Positions 22,356-31,910 of a stretch of 64,000 bases of DNA are shown here, piece by piece. The first letter of the stretch is position 1; each line of letters starts with the position of its first letter. Under the pieces are notes generated by a model, which saw nothing but the letters and a program-made list of their open reading frames with translations, was not told the DNA's origin and ran no database searches. The position numbers and the translations under genes are program-made. This DNA is from Cryptomeria japonica (lineage: Eukaryota > Streptophyta > Pinopsida > Cupressales > Cupressaceae), in contig NC_081413.1 in assembly GCF_030272615.1 (NCBI RefSeq), forward strand, positions 556,289,136-556,353,135, read 5' to 3'.

Positions 22356-23018
22356 CTAGGACTCGGGATCGACAACACATATCATCTCAGTGGGAGTGAT
22401 CTCATATGAAGGAACCAAGAGGTTATCCACCAAGAACTCATAGCAGGTCTCATTTGGAGGTAGATCGATCAATGAAGCAATTGTAGCCATGGCATCTACG
22501 GCACGATTCTGCTCTCTTGGTATCTGCTCAAAATCTATCTTTGTGAAGTGTTGTTTCAGGTCATCCACCATTTGTTTGTAAGGCATTAATTTTTCTTCTT
22601 TTGTTTGGTAATCATTAGTTGCTTGACGGATGACAAGTTGAGAATCCCCCAAAACACAAATTTCCTGGATCTTCCACTGAACTGCAATTCGTAATCCAGT
22701 TGTTAATGCCTCATACTCCGCTATATTGTTAGTGCAAGGAAATGATAAGCGGTATGATTTTGGTATAGAATCCCCTTGAGGAGTTATAAAGAGGATGCCA
22801 GCTCCTGCCCCATGCTGTGTGTATGAGCTGTCAAAGTACAGTTGCCATGGCTTTGCATGTGACATTGTTAAAATAAATTCGTCTGGAAATTCTGAACTTA
22901 GAGGAACATCATCAATCATGGGGGCATCTGCTAATTGATCTGCGATAGCTTGTCCTTTTATTACTTTCCTGTCCACATACTCGATGTCAAATTCACTCAG
23001 GATCATTACCCATTTGGC
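22356..23018 (-). CDS. Archaeal-type RNase H (second RNase H) of Tat-A
   Basis: A 216-residue open stretch with LYFDSSYTQHGAGAGILF (first Asp), NNIAEYEAL (Glu), VLGDSQLVI (Asp) and NRAVDAMA (last acidic site). This is the RVT_3/archaeal-like RNase H that Tat elements acquired in addition to the usual Gypsy RNase H. It was originally part of the pol polyprotein. A TGA separates it from the Gypsy RNase H (near 23,019) and a TAG at 22,356 separates it from integrase. Confidence 0.85.
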   Translation of the reverse strand, partial: AKWVMILSEFDIEYVDRKVIKGQAIADQLADAPMIDDVPLSSEFPDEFILTMSHAKPWQLYFDSSYTQHGAGAGILFITPQGDSIPKSYRLSFPCTNNIAEYEALTTGLRIAVQWKIQEICVLGDSQLVIRQATNDYQTKEEKLMPYKQMVDDLKQHFTKIDFEQIPREQNRAVDAMATIASLIDLPPNETCYEFLVDNLLVPSYEITPTEMICVVDPES

Positions 23019-23021
23019 CAG

Positions 23022-23459
23022 TCACCCAGTAAGTGTTGCTTTATTGAGAAGATATTTCAATGGATCTATCCTTGCAATCAACTTAGTCTTATGAGTAAGC
23101 ATGTAATGTCGTAATTTCTGTGAAGCAAAGACCACGACGAGACATGCATGTTCGATTGGTGTGTAGTTTAGCTCATATCCCACCAATGTGCGACTGATAT
23201 AGTATACTGCCTTTTCCTTGCCCTTAGCAATTTGTTGTGCCAAGAGTGCCCCCAGTGCTGTTGGAGTAGCTGAGATGTATAGTAACAGAGGCTGATCTGG
23301 AACTGGTGGCATCAAAACTGGCGGATTCAAAAGATAATCTTTGAGCGTCTGAAAAGCCTGTTGACAGTTATCATCCCATTTGAATTTGATGTTTTTATGT
23401 AGCAAGTGCTGAAAAGGATTGCACTTATCTGCAAGTTGCGCTATGAATCTTCGTATGGA
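23022..23459 (-). CDS. Gypsy RNase H / RT connection of Tat-A
   Basis: Continuation of RT after a single in-frame TAG at 23,460. It contains FKWDDNCQQAFQTLKDYLLN, LLLYISATPTALGALLAQ (usual Asp after LY replaced in this family by Ile-Ser), YYISRTL, NYTPIEHACLVVVFASQKLR and HYMLTHKTKL, the typical order of RT_RNaseH in plant Gypsy pol. The canonical catalytic Asp appears degenerate, consistent with the archaeal-type domain having taken over the activity. Confidence 0.85.
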   Translation of the reverse strand, partial: SIRRFIAQLADKCNPFQHLLHKNIKFKWDDNCQQAFQTLKDYLLNPPVLMPPVPDQPLLLYISATPTALGALLAQQIAKGKEKAVYYISRTLVGYELNYTPIEHACLVVVFASQKLRHYMLTHKTKLIARIDPLKYLLNKATLTG

Positions 23460-26400
23460 CTAGAGTCTCCCTTGTAAGGATCGAAGTTGACTGATATTTC
23501 TAGGTGGTTGCATCTCCAAGATAGCCTTGACTTTTGCTGGATCGACTTCAATTCCTCTTTTGGACACAATGAATCCGAGGAGCTTCCCAGAGGTTACTCC
23601 AAAGACACATTTCTTGGGTTTTAATCTTACTTTGTACTTTTCTAACCGATCAAAGACGACTGAAAGTATGTCCAAATGTGTATCTCTATCTATTGATTTA
23701 CCCAAGAGATTGTCAACATAATCTTCCACAGTTACGTGCATGAGATCATGAAAGATAGTAGTCATTGCTCTTTGATATGTAGCACCTGCATTTTTTAGCC
23801 CAAAGGGCATGACATTCCAGCAGAAAGTTCCCCAAGGACAAGTGAATGATGTTTTGTGTTGATCCTCGGGTGCGATCCTTATTTGATTATAACCAGAAAA
23901 TCCATCCATCAATGACAACATTTCATGGCCTGCTGTGAGATCAACAATCAAGTCAATATTTGGTAATGGGAAGTCATCTTTTGGACAAGCTTTGTTGATG
24001 TCTCTGAAATCTGTACATATTCTGATGCTGCGATCTGGTTTACTGACAGGCACTAGATTGGATATCCATTCGGGATAATCAATTGGGCGTATGAATCCGA
24101 CATCCAATAATTTCTCAAGTTCTGCTTTGACTAGTAATGCCACTTGTGGATGCATTTTTCTTAATTTTTGTTTCACTGGCTTTGCCCCCGGTTTGACTGT
24201 CAAATGATGCATTACCAAATCTAGATCCAGTCTAGGCATATTAGCGTATGACCATGCAAAGTTGATTTGTCGTTCTTTGAAGAAGCTTATGAATTTTGAC
24301 CTTTCTGACTTTGTCAACGATTTAGCCAGGAATATGTTGTGTGGAACCTCTTCTATACCAATGTTTGTTGTGATAGTCTCTTCTACCAACATGGATGACT
24401 TTTCCTCATATGATGCTGGGAGAATGTCGAGCCTTCCATCTTCGGGTGCCTCAGAGAGGTTTTCGCCCTCAGATACGTCCTTTCTTTTTACTTTTTTGGG
24501 GTCAGGTAGAGCCACAGTGTGGTTTTCACCATAAGACCCTTGGTTTGTTCTTATTTTCACATTTTTGCGACTGGAAGGTCCGACACCCTCACCAAAATAT
24601 GCCATGTTGTTGAGTTCTATAGTGTATCCTGCTTTATGGTCCCCAGGGGGAAGATCATCTCGTATGCCAAGATAGTCAATAACAGCTTCATCATTTCGGA
24701 ATGTGTCAAATTGCGCTGGTCCTTCATGATCCCAGTCAATGAGTTGATGGTGAACAAGGGGAAGGCCTTTAATGTCTTCGAAGTTAGCGGGGCTAAGAGT
24801 GAAGATGCAATTATATTCGGGTATGTCAATGTAATTATCGAGGTCATCGATGGCACTCTCCTCATCAGTTTCGATCGCGAGCGAATCCAAATTGTCATCA
24901 CTAGTAGCGCATTCTAGGACAGGTGTTCTCGTCCTATGTGATTTCAACCTAGAACCTTGAGACAAAGAATGTGTGGAAACCTCATGGGTTGTTTCTTGAC
25001 CAACTCTGAACTTTTTATAAAATTCCTCTTCTTCTGTGGGTTCATCTGGCTCTCTGAATGTCTCGGTGAGCTCGTAGTCGCTGGAGGATTTGTCTAAACC
25101 CCATTCCCATTCGTTGGAGTCTGTGGAATAGAGATCCTCTTGTTGAATTTTGGCAGCTTTTATTTGTAAGGCTTCCTCTGTCTGTTTAGTGTGGACCTTG
25201 GAAGTCAGGAAACCAAGTCCCTTCGAGCGTTCCTTTTTGAAAGTCAATTCAGGTTGTAAAGGTTCAATGATGCCTTCCTTTCGTAACCCAGGAGGGCTTT
25301 TTCCATCATACCCGAATTTTTGTAGAATCTTGAAGCCTTTGCCATATTTCTCACAGGGTATATTGATGTGATCTTGTGTGTCAGCTTCAATGTCTTTGTA
25401 GAGCATTTTGTATAAATCTTCCTCTTCCAGTTTGCCCCATCTTTGAAAGGTAGTAGGGTCCCATTTGAATACCATGATGGATATTTTCTTGTTAGGATGT
25501 GGTCTTCCATATTCTTTTGGGGAACTCATGACTTGTTGTAAGTACATGGTCTGATTTAAAGTGTATTCTCCCATGCCTTTGTCCTGAAATTTGCCTTTTA
25601 GCTCACCTTGTTTTGATGTCGAAGGTTTTAATGACTCGGGATCAATGTATGCTGAAGAAGGAACAACTTCACGATTACTAGGAATGATGGTTTCCGTATG
25701 TGATCTCAGGTTATTGCAATATATGAACGGATTAGGATCACTGTTAACTGTTATCTCGACTCCATTGTGAGGAAACTTAATGCATTGGTGATATGTCGAT
25801 GGGACTGCCCTCATTTTATGAATCCAAGGACATCGTAGCAATATATTATAAGTGAGATCTAGATCCAAGACTTGACAAACCACATCCTTTGTAACTGGCC
25901 CAATTCTTAGAGGTAAGGTGACTGTGCCTTTGGATGAGCGTTCTTCATCATCATATGCCTTGATGGTGATTTGATTTGTTGAATTCACAGCTTTATCAGA
26001 ATATCCCAATTGTTTAATTGTGCTCAATGTACAAATGTTTAGACCAGCTCCTCCATCTATCAGGACTCGCTTTATTCTATGTTTGTGTATTAAAGATTCA
26101 ACATGTAGTGGTGCATTATGTGGCTGACTTATAGAGGTGTCATCAGCTTCTGTGAATGTAAGGGAATGTGGAATGGAAAGGTATCCCACCATGGCTTGAA
26201 ACTGGTCCACATTCAGATCAGTAGGAATGACAGTATCTCTCAAGATTTTGTCAAGAATAGTTTCGTGAGCGGGGGATATGCGTAAGAGCTCAAGGATGGA
26301 GATGAGTGCAGGTGTCTTCCCTAACTGTTCTACAAGGTCATACTCAGGTTTGGTTGATGAAGAAGCGGTGTTTTTATTTGAAGTACCTGGCAAGGTGATT

Positions 26401-27233
26401 TTACCTCGATGAGTTGTAACATGACATTTAGAGGTAGGTTCAGAAGAAGATCCAACACCTTTTAGGACAATCTTGGGTCGCTGGGTAGTACTCTCAGGAG
26501 TTTTGTCCTTGATGATAATAGTAGAGACATGATTATCCATCGAGATGTGATTGATGGTTGAATCATAGTTGTAGGATTCTCTAGTATAGTTGGTTTGATC
26601 ATCTGTGGCTTTATCTTTTCCCTTGTCATGCTTTGGGAATGGCTCCTTAAACATCTCATGTTCTTGATTGGATGAGTGTCCCTCAATCTCAATGTCACCT
26701 CTATCAATGAGATCTTGTACGATGTTCTTCAGTCGATGACAATTTCCTGTCTTATGACCCTTGCTCTTATGAAATTCACAATACTCATCATCATTCCACC
26801 AATTTGGTTTAACCTTTGGTTCATATGGAGGAAAATTTGGAATAGTGATTACCTTGTTTGCCACTAGCTTTTTGAAAACTGACTCAAGTGGTTCTCTCAA
26901 TGGGGTGTACTTTCTTCGTGATCTGGAAGTTGTTTGAGTATTCACTTGATTGTTTGTAGAACTTGATCCCGAAAAGATGAATTTGGGTCGCACTGTGTTG
27001 GCATCAACAACACCATCATTGCCTGTGTTCTTGTTTTTATTCCAAAATCTTGGCTTGTCTTTTCCTTTAAAGTCATCTTTGTTCTCCTTGAATATCTTAA
27101 TGACTCCTTGCTCAATTAGGTCCTTTTCTGTTGCTAAGCCTTTTTCAATGACGTCCTTGAAGGTGGACAAACAAGCTTTCCTTAGATCATAGCCAATGTC
27201 TTTGTTAACATTTTGTGTGAACATCTCTACCAT
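23460..27233 (-). CDS. Gag C-terminus / protease / G-patch / reverse transcriptase of Tat-A
   Basis: 1,257 residues without interruption. In order: gag tail with a zinc-knuckle variant CEFHKSKGHKTGNC (152-165; second Cys replaced by His); aspartic protease with VLIDGGAGLN (Asp393); a G-patch-like segment (about 629-675: YGKGFKILQKFGYDGK, IIEPL, SKGLGF); an acidic linker; RT (about 1030-1257) with SLMDGFSGYNQIRIAPED, MPFGLKNAGATYQRAM and the active-site box. That box reads YVDN (1172-1175), not YVDD as in Tat-C, so Asn replaces a metal-binding Asp. Its first Met follows a TAA (CAA in the Tat-C counterpart), so gag and pol were once one frame. It ends at a TAG inside the RT thumb region. Confidence 0.92.
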   Translation of the reverse strand: MVEMFTQNVNKDIGYDLRKACLSTFKDVIEKGLATEKDLIEQGVIKIFKENKDDFKGKDKPRFWNKNKNTGNDGVVDANTVRPKFIFSGSSSTNNQVNTQTTSRSRRKYTPLREPLESVFKKLVANKVITIPNFPPYEPKVKPNWWNDDEYCEFHKSKGHKTGNCHRLKNIVQDLIDRGDIEIEGHSSNQEHEMFKEPFPKHDKGKDKATDDQTNYTRESYNYDSTINHISMDNHVSTIIIKDKTPESTTQRPKIVLKGVGSSSEPTSKCHVTTHRGKITLPGTSNKNTASSSTKPEYDLVEQLGKTPALISILELLRISPAHETILDKILRDTVIPTDLNVDQFQAMVGYLSIPHSLTFTEADDTSISQPHNAPLHVESLIHKHRIKRVLIDGGAGLNICTLSTIKQLGYSDKAVNSTNQITIKAYDDEERSSKGTVTLPLRIGPVTKDVVCQVLDLDLTYNILLRCPWIHKMRAVPSTYHQCIKFPHNGVEITVNSDPNPFIYCNNLRSHTETIIPSNREVVPSSAYIDPESLKPSTSKQGELKGKFQDKGMGEYTLNQTMYLQQVMSSPKEYGRPHPNKKISIMVFKWDPTTFQRWGKLEEEDLYKMLYKDIEADTQDHINIPCEKYGKGFKILQKFGYDGKSPPGLRKEGIIEPLQPELTFKKERSKGLGFLTSKVHTKQTEEALQIKAAKIQQEDLYSTDSNEWEWGLDKSSSDYELTETFREPDEPTEEEEFYKKFRVGQETTHEVSTHSLSQGSRLKSHRTRTPVLECATSDDNLDSLAIETDEESAIDDLDNYIDIPEYNCIFTLSPANFEDIKGLPLVHHQLIDWDHEGPAQFDTFRNDEAVIDYLGIRDDLPPGDHKAGYTIELNNMAYFGEGVGPSSRKNVKIRTNQGSYGENHTVALPDPKKVKRKDVSEGENLSEAPEDGRLDILPASYEEKSSMLVEETITTNIGIEEVPHNIFLAKSLTKSERSKFISFFKERQINFAWSYANMPRLDLDLVMHHLTVKPGAKPVKQKLRKMHPQVALLVKAELEKLLDVGFIRPIDYPEWISNLVPVSKPDRSIRICTDFRDINKACPKDDFPLPNIDLIVDLTAGHEMLSLMDGFSGYNQIRIAPEDQHKTSFTCPWGTFCWNVMPFGLKNAGATYQRAMTTIFHDLMHVTVEDYVDNLLGKSIDRDTHLDILSVVFDRLEKYKVRLKPKKCVFGVTSGKLLGFIVSKRGIEVDPAKVKAILEMQPPRNISQLRSLQGRL
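25209..25349 (-). other. G-patch-like segment in Tat-A pol
   Basis: Spaced glycines and hydrophobic positions (GKGFKILQKFGY, then GLRKEGIIEPL, then GLGF) follow the G-patch pattern of an early G, a middle G-x-G and a late Gly-Ile-x-x-Pro. The same segment is present in Tat-B (36,147-36,383) and Tat-C (60,105-60,308). It lies between protease and RT; a G-patch next to protease is also known in betaretroviruses. Confidence 0.6.
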
Positions 27234-28622
27234 TTATTTTTGTGGAATTTCACAAGAGCATCTGCTAGCTAGATTCCTCCATCTTTGTAAAAATGATGCA
27301 AAAGACTCTCCCTCTTTTTGCTTGGTGTTCCACAAAGTAGTGACGGATATGTATGTCTCTATATTGTAGGAGAAATGTTGAATAAATGCCTCTGCTAAGT
27401 CACCCCATGACTTAATACCAGGTGGGAGTTGAGAGAACCATTCCATAGCTTGATCACCTAGGCTTTGTGGGAATAATCTCATCAAATATGTCTCTTCTGA
27501 AGCTACTTCAACGCAAGCTGTGAAAAACTGTCTTATGTGTGCCTTAGGATCCCCTTTTCCTCTATACATATCAAACTTAGGCGTCACAAAGTGTGTACGA
27601 AATGGAGGCATTGGAATGCTCTTGTCAAATGGATAAGGACATATGTCTCTCATCGTGTATGTTGGCTTCGGTGTATTTATGTCCTCCATTTTCTTTTGTA
27701 AGTCCTTGATTTGTTGCTCCAAATTGCTCTTAGGTGGAGATCGACTTCTTGAACCATACCCCATGTTTGAGGCACCCATTGGAGGAGGAGCGTGTTGCAT
27801 ATATGGATGATATTGATCATACACATGTTCATATGGAGGAGGTCTATAGTAATGCTGCGTGTATGGACCACTTGGTATAGATTCATGTTGAGGAAAACCA
27901 TATCTATTTTGTCCATGTATACCATACTCTACAGGCATGTCATGTTCTATTGTGTTGCCCCCAAATTTGACACGGGGTTTCCTTGTGTCCAAAGTTTGAG
28001 TATGCCTTTGAATATCCAATTGCTTTGGTTGATTCGTAGCTTGAGTATGTGATTGAGCATATCTGTCTGCATAAGACTTCCATAATGGTCTGTGAGGGTG
28101 AGTATCATATGCTTGACCATGTGTATGTGGGACATCTAGTTTTTGCAGCAAAGATGATGGTGATTCGGGTACCATATGTGGTCCTCTATTGCCTCCACTA
28201 TTAGGCCTTCTTTGATCCATGTTGGAGTGAGTTTGTTGCAAAGGTTGATTTTCCATTATTTGAGACATGTCAAAATCATGAGGTATCTTGGCTCCACTTT
28301 GTGCCATCATTTGTAAGAAGTATTGTCTATCCCTCCTCATTATTTCCTCAACCAGTCGATTGAAATGGGGATTCATAATGTATTCTTCCACATCTACTGA
28401 ATGTATTGAAAAGTTGTCCATATTGTCATTGTGTGTATCATTGTTGTTTGTAGTGCCCATGTTCTCAACATTTGGAATGTTTCTATAGACATCCATGTCA
28501 GGTAATGTAGTGTGATCAGTATTGAAAAAGACATCATTGTCATACTCATAGACACTCATGTTTGCGGACTCTTGAGCCTCTTTAATTTCTCTCCTAGATT
28601 TTTGAAGACGGGTTTCAACCAT
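27234..28622 (-). CDS. Gag of Tat-A (ends at a premature TAA)
   Basis: 462 residues. The N-terminal 350 are low-complexity (Asn/Asp, then His/Pro/Gln rich). About 355-460 is the Retrotrans_gag domain: HFVTPKFDMYRGKGDPKAHI, RQFFTACVEV, MRLFPQSLG, AMEWFSQLPPGIKSW, HFSYNI and SFASFLQRWRNLASR. It forms the capsid-like particle. The frame stops at TAA (27,234); Tat-C has CAA at the same place and reads on, so the natural Gag is longer and joined to the next frame. Start: MVETRLQKSRREIKE, also recognisable at the start of Tat-C gag. Confidence 0.9.
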   Translation of the reverse strand: MVETRLQKSRREIKEAQESANMSVYEYDNDVFFNTDHTTLPDMDVYRNIPNVENMGTTNNNDTHNDNMDNFSIHSVDVEEYIMNPHFNRLVEEIMRRDRQYFLQMMAQSGAKIPHDFDMSQIMENQPLQQTHSNMDQRRPNSGGNRGPHMVPESPSSLLQKLDVPHTHGQAYDTHPHRPLWKSYADRYAQSHTQATNQPKQLDIQRHTQTLDTRKPRVKFGGNTIEHDMPVEYGIHGQNRYGFPQHESIPSGPYTQHYYRPPPYEHVYDQYHPYMQHAPPPMGASNMGYGSRSRSPPKSNLEQQIKDLQKKMEDINTPKPTYTMRDICPYPFDKSIPMPPFRTHFVTPKFDMYRGKGDPKAHIRQFFTACVEVASEETYLMRLFPQSLGDQAMEWFSQLPPGIKSWGDLAEAFIQHFSYNIETYISVTTLWNTKQKEGESFASFLQRWRNLASRCSCEIPQK

Positions 28623-29114
28623 GAACTAGGTATTGGCCAAGATGTGTGAGACTAGATGAAAATGGAAAAAGTATGGAAGACCAAGAGTTGGATGGAATGT
28701 AAATGAATCCGAGGTGTACTTGCAATGTCCAAAGTGTAAGACCAAGTATGTATGTAGTAGAGTAGGTGTGACTTCCAAAGAGAGGATAGTTTCTCTTGAT
28801 GAGGTAAGTTAACCTTGACTCTAAGTAAGACCAAATGAGACCCAAAGGTAAGAAACCTTGATGAGGGAGCACTTAGCAAAGTATTGTTGTATGTAGTGTG
28901 TTGACAAAGTATAGTGAGGACAAGCAAGTGACCTTTTGACTCAAGTTTAGACAAGTGTGAATGTAAAATGAGATGTGAAGCAATGATGGACTGTATGAGA
29001 CCCAAAGACAGGTTGAACACTAGATGAAACCTAGAGAAACAACCTAGGAAGCTCAAGAACTCTGAAAATGAGTGTGTTTGTTTGCTGGTTTGTAAATTTT
29101 TTTTGCAATTTTGA

Positions 29115-29300
29115 ACAAAGACGCGCCTGTATTCTTCATAGACGCGGTTCCCTGACATAGACGCGATTCTGTCCTTCACAGATGGGCTTCTGAGATTTCT
29201 TGAAATGCACTGTTGATTCTGGGACACAGATGCGATTCTGTCCTTCACAGATGTAGTTAGATAGCACAGACGTGATTTTGACAGACACAAACGCGTTTTT
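29115..29300 (-). repeat. Phased motif array, gag-proximal leader of Tat-A
   Basis: On the plus strand the word ACAGACGCG(A/G)TTCTG and variants have their core (ACGCG or equivalent) near 29121, 29142, 29161, 29181, 29230, 29250, 29270 and 29291, with one degenerate gap. Spacing is 19-21 bp. In the sense (minus) direction the core is CGCGTCTGTG. Confidence 0.75.
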
Positions 29301-30509
29301 GTAAAATTTGTGCAATTTTTTCCGATCTATGAAGTCATTTTGTTGTGACCAAATCTGACTGTTTGACTATTTTTTGTGACAAGAGGACACAGTGTTGATG
29401 AAGACCCAATGTTTGTAAGTGTCTAGACTCAAAAATGACTCCAATAAAAAGTGTGTTGTTTGATGTAAAATTGTTTTGCATACACTTGAAGACACAATAG
29501 ACACAATGTTTTGCTATTTGGTCTTGAATGTTTGAATGTTTAAAATAAGTCAAGCACAATTCTTATGGCTGGCCAAGACAATAGTTGTTGATCCCACATG
29601 GGGTTTTACCCCCGAGGCTATGCTATTCAGAGTGGATACTTAGATGCTTAACCTCACTGGCTCCACCCTCGACACTCACTTCTCGGGTCAGCCAAGCATC
29701 AGCCCCCACGAAAACTCCCCGTGGCAAACTTTGTATCTCTACTAAGAACCGTATGTGTGTGGGCCGCTACCAGAGGTCCGACCTCCTGCCCCAACAACTA
29801 GAAGGATTTGGGCTTCTAAAACAAAAAGGTGCTAGTAAGGGCATCCGCTCGTGTGGCCATACATGCGACACTTTCAGCTCTATAAATACAAAAGGCTCCC
29901 AGCCGGTAGGGGTTACGCCCTACAACTGATCAAATAAATTTGATCAAACGGGTTTATGGGGAGACATAGTGTTGGTATGAACTAATCATCACACCTTATC
30001 CATAGTTTTCACCATGAATACATTTGTTTATAGTGGTTCGGAAGAGGTGGGTTTTCCTCGCTACCACTTGGGTCGTTCTCTTCTCACTAGTAGTCCTAAT
30101 GACCACACGGGAAGACAGGCCCTGTAAAGATTAAACAAAAAGAGCCTATTGCTCAAAACACAAAAGACAATGATTCAATTTTAGTGCACCAATTGAAGTG
30201 TTTGCTAGTCTATGAAAACAAGGCACACAATAAAAGTCAAAACCCTTGCCAAGGACCTACAACAAAAGGTTGTTAGTAGTTTGGATTGTTTCAAATGAGC
30301 ACCCCTTCCTAAAAGCACACAAGTTAGGTAAATTTTAAACCCAAAAGACTTTGTGAAAATAGGGGCCTTCGACCAAACGATTTTGCTTTCAAGACAAGCT
30401 GCACCAATTTTGTTAGCTAGATCTAAAAATGTTAGCGCAAGATAAACCAGATTTAAAACCCTAAATGCAAAACTGGAATTGAATGAATAAATTTCAAAAT
30501 TTGAAACTA

Positions 30510-30752
30510 CAAAACACAGACGCGGTTAACCTCGACACAGACGTGGTTCTGAGATGCAAATGCGGTTCTGTGAGGCATAGACGCGGCTATAAATCACATA
30601 CGTGGCTATACGATACGGACGCGGCTTAAACCATCACAGACGCGACTTCAGGACATAAACGCAGGTTCTGAAATCTGCAAAACAAAATATTGCCAATAAC
30701 ACAGACGCGCCAGAAAATCAAAAATGCGATCCGAAAGTACGCAGACGCGGAA
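30510..30752 (-). repeat. Phased motif array, LTR-proximal leader of Tat-A
   Basis: Core (A)CGCGG or variant begins at 30520, 30541, 30560, 30581, 30600, 30619, 30640, 30659, 30705, 30724 and 30745. Spacings are 21, 19, 21, 19, 19, 21, 19, 46, 19, 21. The 19/21 alternation rules out a preserved reading frame, so this is a DNA- or RNA-level signal. Confidence 0.85.
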
Positions 30753-30840
30753 ATACCAAAAATGCTGTCGAAAACGTCCGATCTGCAACTTCAAAAACAC
30801 AAAATCTGCAACAAGGAGGTTAAATACAAAGGGACAAGAG

Positions 30841-30860
30841 TCCCACCGGGCGTGCCAAAA
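30841..30860 (-). promoter_or_regulatory. Primer-binding site of Tat-A
   Basis: Directly after the LTR end, the minus strand reads TTTTGGCACGCCCGGTGGGA. The part starting TGG complements a tRNA 3' end (CCA). A diverged version (TTTTGTCATGCCCGATGGGA) is at the same place in Tat-C. I do not assign the tRNA. Confidence 0.75.
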
Positions 30861-31622
30861 TGTATATGGTGAAAATGGATAACAATAATAACAAAATTGA
30901 AAGGCTAAATGAATTCAACCACCAAACCCTAGCCTAACAACAACAAAGATCCACCATAACATATGAAGATTACCTAAGACAATGCAAATCAAATGAAATC
31001 ACAAAGATTATACCATCACATTTCCAATAGGGTTTTGATCTCCATTGATCTTGCTTGATATATTTGCTCTCAGATTTTATGTGCACGAGAGCTCAACAAA
31101 GAACGAAATGTGGTTGCAAGTAGGATCGTAGTGTAGTCAATTGATCAAGTAGTTAGCTCATTAAGTCATTAAGGTTTGATAATGAAGGAAGTATCTCCTT
31201 ATATAGAAGACACAATAAGAAATGGAGGGATAAGATTGAGAGGTGTAAAAAAGGAGGTCGGCTAGGATTAGAGGGTAGGTAGAAGAAATAATAAAATAAT
31301 GAAAGAGGTAGGTAGTGTAGGAATTAAGAGATGAATGACATGTGTCATGTGTAGAAAAGGCTAATGAATTAATTAAATAAATAGAGATTTATTTGATTAA
31401 TAGAAGAAGTGGGATAATTAAATAAATAAATATTTATTTAATTAGGAAAAGGATAATTTAAATAAATAAATGTATTTATTTAAATGAGAAATAAGGCTAG
31501 AAGAGGATAAATGAATTAATTAAATAAATAAAGATTTATTTAATTAATAGAAGAATTAGGCTTATATAATTAAATAAATAAAATATTTATTTAATTAGAC
31601 TTGACAATTTTAGGTGTCTACA
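30861..31622 (-). mobile_element. 5' LTR of Tat-A
   Basis: 762 bp; differs from the 3' LTR by eight substitutions and the 15-bp indel. TATA box near 31,197-31,206 on the minus strand. It drives the element transcript toward lower coordinates. Confidence 0.93.
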
Positions 31623-31627
31623 ATGAG
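31623..31627 (+). repeat. Target-site duplication of Tat-A (right)
   Basis: ATGAG directly after the LTR terminus GGTGTCTACA; identical to 15,546-15,550. Confidence 0.92.
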
Positions 31628-31910
31628 TACTGATAGATAGAGGAGTTGTTCTCTCATAAATAGCGCCTGTTTCCAGGTTTTCACCACTTGTTTTTATTGC
31701 ACTTTTTGATTTGTTTTTTATTTTTTCTAATTTTTTTATTTTTTTGTATTTTTTATTTTTTATTTTTTATTTTTTATTTTGTATTTTTAAATTTTTTTTT
31801 TTGTATTTTTTTTGCATTTTTGCATTTTTGCTTGATTCGTCCATTGAACGACTCAAATGTAGAACTTCTTCAAATGGACGTTGTTGGTTGGTTCATCGAG
31901 CACGTCTCCT
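31628..31910 (-). other. Tat-B segment after integrase, T-rich tract
   Basis: GCGCCTGTTTCCAGGTTTTC at 31,663 and a T-rich tract (31,690-31,830) mirror Tat-A at 20,986-21,080. On the sense strand this is an A-rich stretch just downstream of integrase. Phe-rich open frames here are low-complexity artefacts. Confidence 0.6.

Larger units (their letters stand above)
28623..30840 (-). other. 5' leader of Tat-A
   Basis: 2.2 kb between primer site and gag, without a convincing gene. A 212-codon open frame (28,652-29,290, minus) overlaps a phased array and is probably chance. Parts near 29,970-30,130 resemble the Tat-B leader near 40,960-41,090 (CATTTG(T/A)TTATAGTGGTT). It holds two phased motif arrays. 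Confidence 0.6.
15551..31622 (-). mobile_element. Tat-A: complete Ty3/Gypsy Tat-lineage retrotransposon
   Basis: A 16,072-bp element with paired LTRs (30,861-31,622 as 5'; 15,551-16,327 as 3'), primer-binding site, polypurine tract and ATGAG duplications. Sense order on the minus strand: leader, gag, protease, G-patch-like segment, RT, Gypsy RNase H, archaeal-type RNase H, integrase, long 3' region. The second RNase H marks the Tat lineage. The LTRs differ by eight substitutions plus one 15-bp indel over about 762 aligned sites (near 1 %), so insertion is fairly recent for a slow-evolving genome. The 3' region carries an antisense PMD gene. At least four stops and a frameshift make this copy non-autonomous. 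Confidence 0.93.

Noticed and set aside
28652-29290. 212-codon open frame in the Tat-A leader
   Set aside because: It overlaps the phased array, has no domain and has no counterpart in Tat-C; probably chance.
15551-31622. Possible endogenous virus with envelope gene in the long Tat-A 3' region
   Set aside because: The 3' region encodes an antisense PMD protein and repeats; no sense-strand frame with signal peptide or membrane segment was found.
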